Source: Bdellovibrio bacteriovorus
GTDB lineage: Bacteria; Bdellovibrionota; Bdellovibrionia; Bdellovibrionales; Bdellovibrionaceae
Assembly: GCF_001592735.1 (NCBI RefSeq)
Contig: NZ_LUKE01000003.1
Coordinates: 124,001 to 188,000 of the forward strand
Reading direction: 5' to 3'
DNA: 64,000 bases
Below the pieces are notes generated by a model. That model did not search any database, was not told the origin of the DNA, and saw nothing but the letters and a program-made list of their open reading frames with translations. A program made the translations under genes and the position numbers. This document shows positions 17,809-25,835 of this stretch, in pieces. Positions within the stretch are counted from its first letter, which is position 1; each line of letters starts with the position of its first letter.

Positions 17809-19112
17809 TTGCGTGGACCTCTTATCCAAGTCCACAAGACTCGGACTGAAAAATAAACCGGAACCAAAAGACCGCTCACAAAAACAGGATTCATCGCACC
17901 GTGAGTAACGAAGCTTCCCACAATGGCCAAAGCCGAAATCACCATCAATGTGGTGGGGACTAGATAAGCTCTTTGGAAAAGACCCGAAGTCCAAAGTAAA
18001 ATATTTGCTTTCTTTTCAGAGGCCGCGGCTTTTTTAGACTTACGGCGACGATCCCACCAAATGTAAATTCCTAAAATAGGCAACGCCAAAGAAATCAAAG
18101 AGAGTGTTAACCACACGAGCTTCAGAAACAAACCGCCATAGTTCCCGAAATGCAAAGGCTCTGACAGCATCGTGAATTTCAAGTACCAGGGCAGGGCACG
18201 CACTTCGGTCAATTCGCCCGTCACGGCATCAATCACCACGACTTCCACCAGACGTTCGGTGAAAGCCGTGTTTCCATGCATTAACACCAAGTGATGACCC
18301 GGAGGCGAAAATTGAGTGTCAGCAAAAGCAAGATAATCAAAGCTTGATTCCGGCAATGCTTTTTGGGCGGATTCTAAAACCTTGTCTAGCGAAGCGCGCG
18401 GACCGCTCGGAGCGGTGGGATATTGAGCCGTCAGTTTCTTTAGTTCGCTAAATTGATAAACTTTAATCAGTGTTGAACTTAAGCCTAAGAATAAACCTGT
18501 GATGGCAATTAATAAACCCCACGCAAAAACTGTCATGCCCAGGAAGCGATGCAAATCTCCTGAAAAAGTACGCGCGGATTGCTGACGGATTTCACCGAAT
18601 TTTGTTTTTTTAGAAAAGTTACCGTAAATGAAAAAACCAGAAATCAACGTGAAGGCGTAAAGCAGACCGATCAGTCCCACATAGATCTTGCCGTTAGAAC
18701 CTAAAAAGAACTCACGATGTAAAATTAAAACGGCTTCCATAAAGGAGCCGGTCTTTTTTGGAGCTTCGACTTCAAGGCCTGTTTTCGTATCAAAGTAAAC
18801 TCGGCGGGAACCGCGGAACATTTTCGAGTTGTCTTTTCCTAAACGAAGCTGAGCGATGTCGTGGTCGGCCTCTTCAATGGAAAGGGCTAAAGGACGCTCG
18901 TTTGGGTATTTCTGCAACATGTTTTGAAAAAAAGTATCGATCTGGGGGAGGGCCCCCGCCGCGATATGTTCTTCATGGGATTCATGTCCCTCGATCTCGT
19001 CCTTGAAAAGTAAAATGGATCCCGTGAGTGTTAAAACAAGCAAGTGCAGGGATACGAAAATGCCGACGTAAATATGTGTTTTATAAAAGAGTTTAAAGAG
19101 TCTGTTATTCAC
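17805..19112 (-). CDS. PepSY-associated TM helix protein
   Basis: A 435-residue inner-membrane protein. It begins FKLFYKTHIYVGIFVSLHLLVLTLTGSILLF, the first PepSY-associated transmembrane helix, then has a periplasmic part with a PepSY-like region (YFDTKTGLEVEAP), an HRFLGMTVFAWGLLIAITGLF helix, and C-terminal helices (FVTHGAMNPVFVSGLL). Such proteins (PiuB-like) are common next to siderophore receptors and are implicated in ferric-siderophore reduction or iron handling at the inner membrane. It is the first gene of the operon. The molecular activity is not settled for the family. Confidence 0.85.
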   Translation of the reverse strand: MNNRLFKLFYKTHIYVGIFVSLHLLVLTLTGSILLFKDEIEGHESHEEHIAAGALPQIDTFFQNMLQKYPNERPLALSIEEADHDIAQLRLGKDNSKMFRGSRRVYFDTKTGLEVEAPKKTGSFMEAVLILHREFFLGSNGKIYVGLIGLLYAFTLISGFFIYGNFSKKTKFGEIRQQSARTFSGDLHRFLGMTVFAWGLLIAITGLFLGLSSTLIKVYQFSELKKLTAQYPTAPSGPRASLDKVLESAQKALPESSFDYLAFADTQFSPPGHHLVLMHGNTAFTERLVEVVVIDAVTGELTEVRALPWYLKFTMLSEPLHFGNYGGLFLKLVWLTLSLISLALPILGIYIWWDRRRKSKKAAASEKKANILLWTSGLFQRAYLVPTTLMVISALAIVGSFVTHGAMNPVFVSGLLVPVYFSVRVLWTWIRGPRK

Positions 19113-19274
19113 TGGCTTTTGTTATCACGCGCGTTAAAAAGGTGCAAAGATCCAGAGGGAAATCACTAAATCTGTGAAGAGATTACTAGCGAAAAATCCA
19201 AGGAATATCAAAGGGGTTACCCAGTGAGGACCCCTTGTGAAAAGCAGTCGACAGCAAGACGTAAGCTAAATGAG

Positions 19275-19300
19275 AAAAGCCCCTTTTTTAAGGGGCTTTT
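19275..19300. terminator. Rho-independent terminator (bidirectional shape)
   Basis: A perfect 11-bp stem, AAAAGCCCCTT with AAGGGGCTTTT, closes a 4-base loop, with A- and T-tracts built into the stem ends. It lies just after the stop of the minus-strand gene at 19315-19854 and upstream of the siderophore operon, separating the two. Confidence 0.8.
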
Positions 19301-19314
19301 AGAGGAAACTAAGG

Positions 19315-19854
19315 TTATTGGGGTTGGGTCGGAGTATTGTTGCGAACCCGTTCAAAGACCACGCGAAAGTGATCCGCACCCTCGCCGCAGACTTCAGAGG
19401 CTGTCGGGGTCGTGATTTTTAAGGAAATAAAGCGGATCGGATTTTTCGTGTACGTGTAAGGCAAGCGTCCTGAAAAAAGCTTATCAAGTTCTTCTTTGCC
19501 TTGGATGCAGTCTGAAGTTCCGTCAATTGCAAAAGCCTTAGAGTCTGTTTTCACTAAAGCATTGTTGCGAGCCCGAGTTAAAACCATCGAATAACGGCAA
19601 GTAGAATCGTCTTGTTTAAAGTTTGCCGCGACTAAGAATTGGATTAACATACGGTCCGCTAAAAGTTTTTCGATTTGCACATCGTGCGTCTTTAAAGCCG
19701 AAGGCGTGTTCACGCCGACCTCATCAAAAGAATCACAGATCAAACGATTGTAAAGAGCGCCGAAGAAAGCTCCATCCGGAAGGGTCAAATCACCTTCCAT
19801 CGCAAAAGCTGGAGACGTTAAAGACAAAGAAAGTAAAAGGGCTAAAAAGCGCAC
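19315..19854 (-). CDS. Small secreted hypothetical protein
   Basis: A 179-residue protein starting at GTG 19854, preceded by a strong GGAGGA Shine-Dalgarno. The signal peptide is MRFLALLLSLSLTSPAFA (residues 1-18). Four cysteines occur in the mature part, in a periplasmic-type arrangement. A 15-bp perfect inverted repeat ends immediately upstream of the Shine-Dalgarno, which suggests RNA-level or operator control. A terminator follows the stop. No family recognised. Confidence 0.68.
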   Translation of the reverse strand: MRFLALLLSLSLTSPAFAMEGDLTLPDGAFFGALYNRLICDSFDEVGVNTPSALKTHDVQIEKLLADRMLIQFLVAANFKQDDSTCRYSMVLTRARNNALVKTDSKAFAIDGTSDCIQGKEELDKLFSGRLPYTYTKNPIRFISLKITTPTASEVCGEGADHFRVVFERVRNNTPTQPQ

Positions 19855-19864
19855 AAATTCCTCC

Positions 19865-19900
19865 GCGGAAAAGTTATCTGCGGCAAGATAACTTTTCCGC
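19865..19900. repeat. 15-bp perfect inverted repeat abutting a Shine-Dalgarno
   Basis: The arms GCGGAAAAGTTATCT (19865-19879) and AGATAACTTTTCCGC (19886-19900) are exactly complementary around a 6-base loop. In the minus-strand transcript the hairpin ends directly before GGAGGA, the ribosome site of the gene starting at 19854. No T-run follows, so it is a poor terminator candidate; a regulatory hairpin or protein site is more likely. Confidence 0.75.
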
Positions 19901-19983
19901 CTAAAAAGTGCCAGGTCCTATTTGCAGAAAGCGGTGTTTCTCGCTGTTATCAGGAAGAGTTTTCACACTCTCAAGGCCTTTTC

Positions 19984-20469
19984 TCAGTTGTGTTTCAAAG
20001 AGTCCGAGGCGGCGGGTTTATTTTCGTTCGAAAGGGTTAATAAAATCGGAACTTCCTCACGTCCGAGGCCTTTAAAGTTCTTAGAATAAACTTCAATCAA
20101 AGGTCCTCCGGGTTTTAGCCCCGCCTTGGGGACTTCATCAAAAATCAGATTGCAAGTGCTGCCGATTTCTTGAACGGTGCCATCGTGAACAAATTGGGCG
20201 TAGGATCTGGGAGTGAGGACCATCGTGGTCATGTCTTCCGGTTTTTCTCCGAAGTCACTCACCTCCATCATGGCGCTGTATTTAACATCTTCGCCGTTAA
20301 ACTCGGAGATGCCATAACTGGTACCTAAAGAGTTTTCGATCTTGTCTTTGTTTTGATTGAACCTTTCCCAAAGGGCAAAAATCTTCTCGCGCTCTTCCGG
20401 CATTTTGATGTGGATAGAATATCCAACACATTTTGTGGGCTCAGTTTTGTCAATAAAATCGTACTTCAT
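19984..20469 (-). CDS. GyrI-like effector-binding domain protein
   Basis: A 161-residue protein starting at ATG 20469, with GGAGG five bases upstream; an ATG at 20481 overlaps that Shine-Dalgarno and is rejected. The fold pattern (about five beta strands and two helices) and phrases such as IFALWERF, GTSYGISEF, YSAMMEVSDF and AQFVHDGTVQEI match the GyrI-like/SoxS-effector-binding family. There is no DNA-binding domain, so it is a stand-alone small-molecule binder; some relatives bind or hydrolyse cyclopropanoid toxins or inhibit gyrase. Function here unknown. A near-palindrome CGTGAATTTT/TTAAATCACG lies in its upstream region (20486-20510). Confidence 0.78.
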   Translation of the reverse strand: MKYDFIDKTEPTKCVGYSIHIKMPEEREKIFALWERFNQNKDKIENSLGTSYGISEFNGEDVKYSAMMEVSDFGEKPEDMTTMVLTPRSYAQFVHDGTVQEIGSTCNLIFDEVPKAGLKPGGPLIEVYSKNFKGLGREEVPILLTLSNENKPAASDSLKHN

Positions 20470-20557
20470 TAAAACCTCCACATATCGTGAATTTTACGTA
20501 TTAAATCACGTTTTAAAAGAATCTTCATGGGGGAATTGCCAGTCAAATGACAGAGTA

Positions 20558-21298
20558 TTAAAGATCTATAATCTGCAAAACCCAAAAACCGTCTTCGCGG
20601 ATTTCGTATTTCACGTCGTAATCTAAAACGGCAAAACCATAACGGGTCTTCCACGTGGCGGGATCTGACGGGGGATTTTTTCTTTTTTGAAAAGCGGGGC
20701 GAGGATCTAATTCTAAAACTTCGATGATGATTTCTTTTAAATTTTGCATTCCATCTGCATCTTTTAGCTGTAAATCAACAAGGGCTTCATCTTCAAAGTG
20801 CACCGGTGTCTTGGTGATCGGAGCCGCGGCCCAGCCAGGATTGGCATCGGGAATGGAATCTGCATAAGGGATGTAAGGTTTGATATCTAAAACCGGCGTG
20901 CCATCTAAAAGGTCCACACCACCAACCGTGATCTCTGGTCCCCCCGCGGCTTCAAGATCGATTTTTTCAATGCTCACTGCTGAAATACCAATAGGATTGG
21001 GACGGTGCGGGGAGCGTGAAGCCAGGACCCCGACTTTGACGTTGCCCCCAAGTCTTGGCGGTCGAATGCTGGGCTTCCAATTCTTGCCACCGTGTTCGTG
21101 AAAAACAAAAACAATCCACAAGTGACTGAATTGGTCTAAAGTGCGCAACGCGGTTTTAAGATCCGGAGTGTTTTTAAGTTTAATAACACCCTTGGCATTT
21201 GCGACAAGTCCTGGCTGACGGGGAATCCCGAATTTATCTTTGAACATGGTTTTCACATGTCCGATAGCTTCAAATTCAAAACTCCCCGAGGGTGTCAT
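20558..21298 (-). CDS. trmO: tRNA (N6-threonylcarbamoyladenosine37-N6)-methyltransferase TrmO
   Basis: A 246-residue TrmO/UPF0066 (YaeB) protein. It shows IGHVKTMFKDKFGIPRQPG, then LWIVFVFHEHG, VGVLASRSPHRPNPIGIS and LDIKPYIPYADSIPDA, all hallmark segments. It methylates t6A37 of tRNAs that read threonine codons, using S-adenosylmethionine. The length matches the E. coli enzyme (about 235). It starts 2 bases after the ileS stop and is thus co-transcribed with the tRNA synthetase gene, a sensible translation-related pair. Confidence 0.93.
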   Translation of the reverse strand: MTPSGSFEFEAIGHVKTMFKDKFGIPRQPGLVANAKGVIKLKNTPDLKTALRTLDQFSHLWIVFVFHEHGGKNWKPSIRPPRLGGNVKVGVLASRSPHRPNPIGISAVSIEKIDLEAAGGPEITVGGVDLLDGTPVLDIKPYIPYADSIPDANPGWAAAPITKTPVHFEDEALVDLQLKDADGMQNLKEIIIEVLELDPRPAFQKRKNPPSDPATWKTRYGFAVLDYDVKYEIREDGFWVLQIIDL

Positions 21299-21300
21299 AT

Positions 21301-24300
21301 CTAAGCTCTTGGCAGGGCGGTGACGCCGATTTTGATCGCTTCGCCGTCGATATCACCCTCGTCCACATGATGACCTTTCGGAGCCCCGGTCAAAGGCAAG
21401 ATGTGAAGATCGGCCGTAAGGGTTTCAGTCACCAGCATGTTTTTGTGCGCATTCAAGGCGGCAAGCAAAGCACCATCACAGGCGATTTCTAAACGGATCT
21501 TATCATCCATTTGGAAGTCCGCCGTTTTACGCGCCACTTGGATCTTACGCATGATTTCGCGAGCTAAACCCTCTTGTTCTTGCTCTGGAGTCACAGTTGG
21601 ATCCACTTCAATGGATACCACTTGGTGAACCGCGAGGTTTTTGTTGTCACCTTTTGGTGCACGACGGATTTCAACGTCAGACAAAGTGATCTCTTCGCCG
21701 TCGACAGTAACTGCCGCCCCTGATTCAAGTTTCAGGATGCTCGCAAGATCTAGTTTTTGAATCCCAGCACCCACGGTTTTCATCTTAGGTCCCAGGCGTT
21801 TACCAAGAACCGGGAAGTTGGCCTTAGCAGACACTTGCACGTAATGATCTTCGTTATTGTCATAAATAACTTTTTGGAAGTTCAGTTCGTCGACAAAGTA
21901 CGGCTCAAACTTTTTCAAAGTTTCTAAAACTTTCGCATTACGGTGAATGATTTTGATTTCACGTAATGGGATTTTCGCTTTCACCGCGATTTTTTCACGG
22001 TGCATACGCCCTAGCTGGACTAGCACATCCATCGCTTGCACGGCTTCTTCAAGTTCTGGACGCAACATCTTAAGATCGGCTTCCGGGAAGCTTTCTAAGT
22101 GCACAGACTCTTTTTTATTAGGCAATACTTGCGCTAAATTTTTATAAGTGACTTCGGCCATAAACGGCGCAAACGGCGCCATAAGTTTTGATAACGTCAC
22201 TAGAACTTCATGCAAAGTTTCGTAAGCCAAACGCTTTTCTTCGGGCATTCCGTCTTGCCAGAAATGACTGCGGTTAAAGCGGATGTAGGTGTTGGTTAAG
22301 TCTTCGATGAACTGTAAAAGGTGAGGCACAACGTTATACAGGCGATACGCGTCCATCTCTTTTTGCGTATTGGCGATCAAACCATTCAAACGCGAAAGCA
22401 CCCATTGATCTAAGATGTTCGGCGAGTTCTTAGCATCGCCTTTTGGAACAAAGCCATCGATGTTGGCATAGTTGGCAAAGAACGAATACGAATTCCACCA
22501 ACGAAGTAAGATTTTACGAACGACATCGTAAACGCCTTTTTCCGAGAATTTGAGCTCTTGTGCTTTCACGACGGGCGAATCAATCAAGTACAGGCGTAAT
22601 GCGTCCGCACCATGCTGATTTAAAACTTCCATCGGATCTGGATAGTTTTTTAAAGACTTCGACATCTTGCGACCGTCTTCAGCTAAAACCAGACCGTTGA
22701 CGACCACATTTTTAAACGGCGCTTTACCGAACAAAGCCGTGCCGATCACCATCAGGGTGTAGAACCAACCCCGCGTTTGATCTAAACCTTCGGCAATAAA
22801 ATCAGCCGGGAAGGCTTTTTTAAATTCTTCGACATTGGTTTTCGGATAGCCCCATTGCGCGTAAGGCATAGAGCCTGATTCAAACCAACAATCCAAAACG
22901 CCTTCGATGCGCTTCAAATCTGATTTGCCAGTAGGGGAAGGAATGGTGATTTTATCGACAAACTCGATATGCAAATCATCGACTTTTTTGCCCGAAAGTT
23001 TTTCTAGCTCCTCTTTTGAACCAATGCAGATCACTTCGCCTTCAGCGTTTCTCCACAATGGCAAGGGGGTTCCCCAGAAACGATTGCGCGAAATAGCCCA
23101 ATCACGAGCATTTTCTAACCAGTTCCCAAAGCGTCCGTCACGCAAGTGATCTGGAACCCAGGTCGTCGTTTTATTAGCGGCGATCAGTTGTTCTTTGATT
23201 TTTTCAACCGACACAAACCAGCTTGAAACCGCACGGTAAATGAGTGGTGTATCTGAACGATAACAGAACGGATAGCTATGTTGGATGGTGTCTTGTTTGA
23301 ACACGCGACCTTTTTTCTTAAGATCGGCGATAATGTCCTTATCGGCATCTTTAACTCGGCGGCCTTTGTAATCAGGAACTTCGGCAGTGAACATGCCGTC
23401 ATCATCCACCGGATTCACCAAAGGGATGTGATACTTAGAACAAGCCAAGTAATCTTCCTCACCGAAGGCGGGCGCCATATGCACGATCCCTGTACCACTG
23501 TCTGTAGTCACGTGATCAGCTAAGATAATACGGAACGCCCCTTGATCCGCGCGATCGGCAAAGTAAGGGAATAAAGGTTCATAAGTCAGATTTAAAAGAT
23601 CCTGACCTTTCATCATTTGTAAAACTTCAACTTCTTTGGCGGGATCTTTCCACACCGAAGCCATCAAGGCTTGCGCCACGATAAAGTTCTTCTCTGACGA
23701 ATGTTCTTTCACTTTCACATAGTCGATGTCTTTACCCACAGCCAAAGCGAGGTTGGAAGGCAAGGTCCAAGGAGTTGTCGTCCAAGCCATCACGAAAGTG
23801 TTGGCTTGATTGATAAGCGGGAACATCACGGTCAAGGCCGGATCTTGAACCATTTTGTAATTTGAATTGGCTTCAAAATTTGAAAGCGAGGTTGAGATTC
23901 CTACAGAGTAAGGAACGACTTTGTAACCTTCATAGATCAAACCTTTTTGGAAAAGCTGCTGGAACACCCACCACACACTTTGCATGAACTCGGTGTCCAT
24001 CGTGAAGTAGGGATTTTCCATATCAACCCAACGGCCCACACGGCGCACGGTTTTTTTCCAGTCTTCAGAATAGCGTTTTACGATTCCACGGCAAGCCGAG
24101 TTGTATTCCGCCACACCCATTTTGAAAACGTCTTTACGACTTTCAATTTTATGGGTTTTATTGATTTCATACTCCACCGGCAAACCGTGACAGTCCCAAC
24201 CAAAACGGCGAGGCACGCGGTAGCCCTTCATCGTCCAATAGCGAGGGACCACGTCTTTTAAAACTCCGGCAAGCAAGTGACCATAATGCGGAAGACCGGT

Positions 24301-24474
24301 TGCAAACGGAGGACCATCATAAAAACTGTAAGTCGGTTTTGATGAATCCAAAGTTTGCGCGAAAATGTTCTGCTGATCCCAGAAATCAAGAATGCCTTCT
24401 TCTTGCTTTGCAAGTTGGACATCGGGTTTTACGGCAGAATAGGGGGCTTTTCGAGTGGTAGGTGCATTTGTCAT
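21301..24474 (-). CDS. ileS: Isoleucine--tRNA ligase, type 2 (long form)
   Basis: A 1057-residue class I synthetase. The HIGH signature appears as HYGH (residues 63-66) in LPHYGHLLAG, the KMSKS loop is at 603-607, and WDCHGLPVEYEI is characteristic of IleRS. The length and C-terminal region, which lacks the terminal CxxC zinc finger of E. coli-type enzymes, place it in the eukaryote-like type 2 group (IleS2), known from other organisms to tolerate mupirocin. It charges tRNA-Ile; the CP1 editing domain is present between the motifs. No clear Shine-Dalgarno precedes the ATG at 24474. Confidence 0.95.
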   Translation of the reverse strand: MTNAPTTRKAPYSAVKPDVQLAKQEEGILDFWDQQNIFAQTLDSSKPTYSFYDGPPFATGLPHYGHLLAGVLKDVVPRYWTMKGYRVPRRFGWDCHGLPVEYEINKTHKIESRKDVFKMGVAEYNSACRGIVKRYSEDWKKTVRRVGRWVDMENPYFTMDTEFMQSVWWVFQQLFQKGLIYEGYKVVPYSVGISTSLSNFEANSNYKMVQDPALTVMFPLINQANTFVMAWTTTPWTLPSNLALAVGKDIDYVKVKEHSSEKNFIVAQALMASVWKDPAKEVEVLQMMKGQDLLNLTYEPLFPYFADRADQGAFRIILADHVTTDSGTGIVHMAPAFGEEDYLACSKYHIPLVNPVDDDGMFTAEVPDYKGRRVKDADKDIIADLKKKGRVFKQDTIQHSYPFCYRSDTPLIYRAVSSWFVSVEKIKEQLIAANKTTTWVPDHLRDGRFGNWLENARDWAISRNRFWGTPLPLWRNAEGEVICIGSKEELEKLSGKKVDDLHIEFVDKITIPSPTGKSDLKRIEGVLDCWFESGSMPYAQWGYPKTNVEEFKKAFPADFIAEGLDQTRGWFYTLMVIGTALFGKAPFKNVVVNGLVLAEDGRKMSKSLKNYPDPMEVLNQHGADALRLYLIDSPVVKAQELKFSEKGVYDVVRKILLRWWNSYSFFANYANIDGFVPKGDAKNSPNILDQWVLSRLNGLIANTQKEMDAYRLYNVVPHLLQFIEDLTNTYIRFNRSHFWQDGMPEEKRLAYETLHEVLVTLSKLMAPFAPFMAEVTYKNLAQVLPNKKESVHLESFPEADLKMLRPELEEAVQAMDVLVQLGRMHREKIAVKAKIPLREIKIIHRNAKVLETLKKFEPYFVDELNFQKVIYDNNEDHYVQVSAKANFPVLGKRLGPKMKTVGAGIQKLDLASILKLESGAAVTVDGEEITLSDVEIRRAPKGDNKNLAVHQVVSIEVDPTVTPEQEQEGLAREIMRKIQVARKTADFQMDDKIRLEIACDGALLAALNAHKNMLVTETLTADLHILPLTGAPKGHHVDEGDIDGEAIKIGVTALPRA

Positions 24475-24496
24475 AGCTTGTGAAAGTACCAGATTT

Positions 24497-24552
24497 CCCT
24501 GCCATATGCATCATCTGGCAGGGTTGACAAAGCCATTGCTGGACCGCATCAT
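24497..24552 (+). promoter_or_regulatory. Promoter with operator-like inverted repeat (possible leaderless start)
   Basis: TTGACA (24524-24529) is an exact -35 hexamer, followed after 17 bases by CATCAT (24547-24552; 4 of 6 to TATAAT). The expected transcript start falls at or next to the A of the ATG at 24560. The inverted repeat CCCTGCCA/TGGCAGGG (24497-24504 and 24516-24523) directly abuts the -35 box and could be an operator. The lack of a Shine-Dalgarno before 24560 agrees with a leaderless message. Confidence 0.4.
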
Positions 24553-24559
24553 CTGCCTT

Positions 24560-25516
24560 ATGCAAAAGTTATTTATCAGCTATCCCGCTCCACCGAATGT
24601 TATTAAGAAAGCTCAAGGGCTTTTTATCACGACAGCCGCTGAAAAAGCCGTGAAGGCCGAAGAGATTTTAGCTTATGCCCTTCAATACGATCCAGACGCG
24701 ATCTTGGTCTCTCACCAAAAGAGAATAAGCGCCGAGATTATTTCAAAACTGCCAAAATCCGTAAAAATCATTGCGACTTCCAGTGTGGGATTTGACCACA
24801 TTGATATCCAAGCCGCAAAAGCGAAGGGGATTGAAGTGACAAATACTCCCGATGTCCTGACGGACTGCACGGCCGATCTTGCCATGATGTTACTCATGAA
24901 TGCCTGTCGTCGGGGCCGAGAATATCTCGAGATCATGCAAGAAGGCTGGGGGAAAAGTTATTCACAAAGTGAAATGCTGGGACTTAAGGTGAGCGGCAAG
25001 ACTTTGGGGATTTTAGGTATGGGGCGCATTGGTCAGGCCCTTGCTGACAGGGCCCGGGGTTTTGGGATGAAGATTCTTTACACCAATCGCACAAGACTCA
25101 GTCCCGAATTAGAAAAGGGTGCGGTGTATTTTTCAGATTTTAAGGAAATGCTTCCCCTGTGCGAGATTCTTTCTTTGAACGCGCCGGTGACCGATGAAAC
25201 TAAGAACATTATGAACGATGAGACCTTTGGACTTTTACCTCAAGACGCGGTTTTTGTGAATGCCGCGCGTGGAGGCTTGGTGGACGAGTCCGCCCTGATT
25301 CGCGCTTTAGAATCAGGCCGTCTTTTTGCGGCGGGTTTAGATGTTTTTCAGGATGAACCTAACTACAACCAAGATCTTTTGAAATTTCATAATGTGTTTT
25401 TAACTCCGCATATGGGAAGTGCCACGCGGGAAACCCGCGATGCGATGGGTTTTCGGGCCCTTGCTAATATCGAAGCTGTTTTAAGAGGAGAAAAACCGCA
25501 GGATTCGCTTTGGTAA
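24560..25516 (+). CDS. D-2-hydroxyacid dehydrogenase family protein
   Basis: A 318-residue NAD(P)-dependent 2-hydroxyacid dehydrogenase. The ATG at 24560 is preferred because alignment-like features begin there (MQKLFISYPAPPNV); the ORF extension to 24455 lies in the ileS promoter. It has the Rossmann motif LGILGMGRIGQALA, AARGGLVDESAL with the substrate Arg, the catalytic Glu in FQDEP and the catalytic His in LTPHMGSAT. It most resembles glyoxylate/hydroxypyruvate reductases. It reduces 2-oxoacids to D-hydroxyacids or the reverse; substrate undetermined. It is transcribed divergently from ileS. Confidence 0.9.
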   Translation: MQKLFISYPAPPNVIKKAQGLFITTAAEKAVKAEEILAYALQYDPDAILVSHQKRISAEIISKLPKSVKIIATSSVGFDHIDIQAAKAKGIEVTNTPDVLTDCTADLAMMLLMNACRRGREYLEIMQEGWGKSYSQSEMLGLKVSGKTLGILGMGRIGQALADRARGFGMKILYTNRTRLSPELEKGAVYFSDFKEMLPLCEILSLNAPVTDETKNIMNDETFGLLPQDAVFVNAARGGLVDESALIRALESGRLFAAGLDVFQDEPNYNQDLLKFHNVFLTPHMGSATRETRDAMGFRALANIEAVLRGEKPQDSLW

Positions 25517-25636
25517 GCTAAAAGAGTTTGCTTAAGAGTTTTACGATATTTTAAATTTTCAAAAAAGTAATGCGTTTTCTAAGTCAGTGTGAGACGTCTT
25601 CTTTTTGTCTGCCTATTCCTTTGGCAAAATGGAAGA

Positions 25637-25804
25637 ATGAAATTTAGAGCAATACGTAAATACTATACTCATTTCATCACACTCCTGTCGCTCTCAGGTT
25701 TTATGCTGCTGTGTTTTTCTAACTGCCAACAGATTCAACTGATCCCTGTCGAAATTGAAAATCATCAAGTGATCACCATTGATCAGACGTCTGTCTCAAA
25801 TTGA
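25637..25804 (+). CDS. Small hydrophobic or lipoprotein-like peptide
   Basis: A 55-residue reading from ATG 25637 (a longer start at 25589 has no better support). It has one hydrophobic segment (FITLLSLSGFMLLCF) ending FSNC, a weak lipobox, then about 30 polar residues. It stands 31 bases before the secreted amidoligase-like gene and may be its operon partner. The Shine-Dalgarno is unclear; a real but unassigned small protein is possible, or a non-translated reading. Confidence 0.35.
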   Translation: MKFRAIRKYYTHFITLLSLSGFMLLCFSNCQQIQLIPVEIENHQVITIDQTSVSN

Positions 25805-25835
25805 GACTGGTATCTCCTTTGCCTATTAGCTGTGG

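Noticed and set aside
17811-17994. N-terminal extension of the MFS transporter
   Set aside because: Lies inside the PepSY gene, lacks membrane character; ATGA junction at 17808 is a better start.
19182-19211. Promoter-like TTGATA, 18 bases, AGTAAT before the siderophore operon
   Set aside because: The -10 matches only 4 of 6 and spacing is long; too weak to list as a feature.
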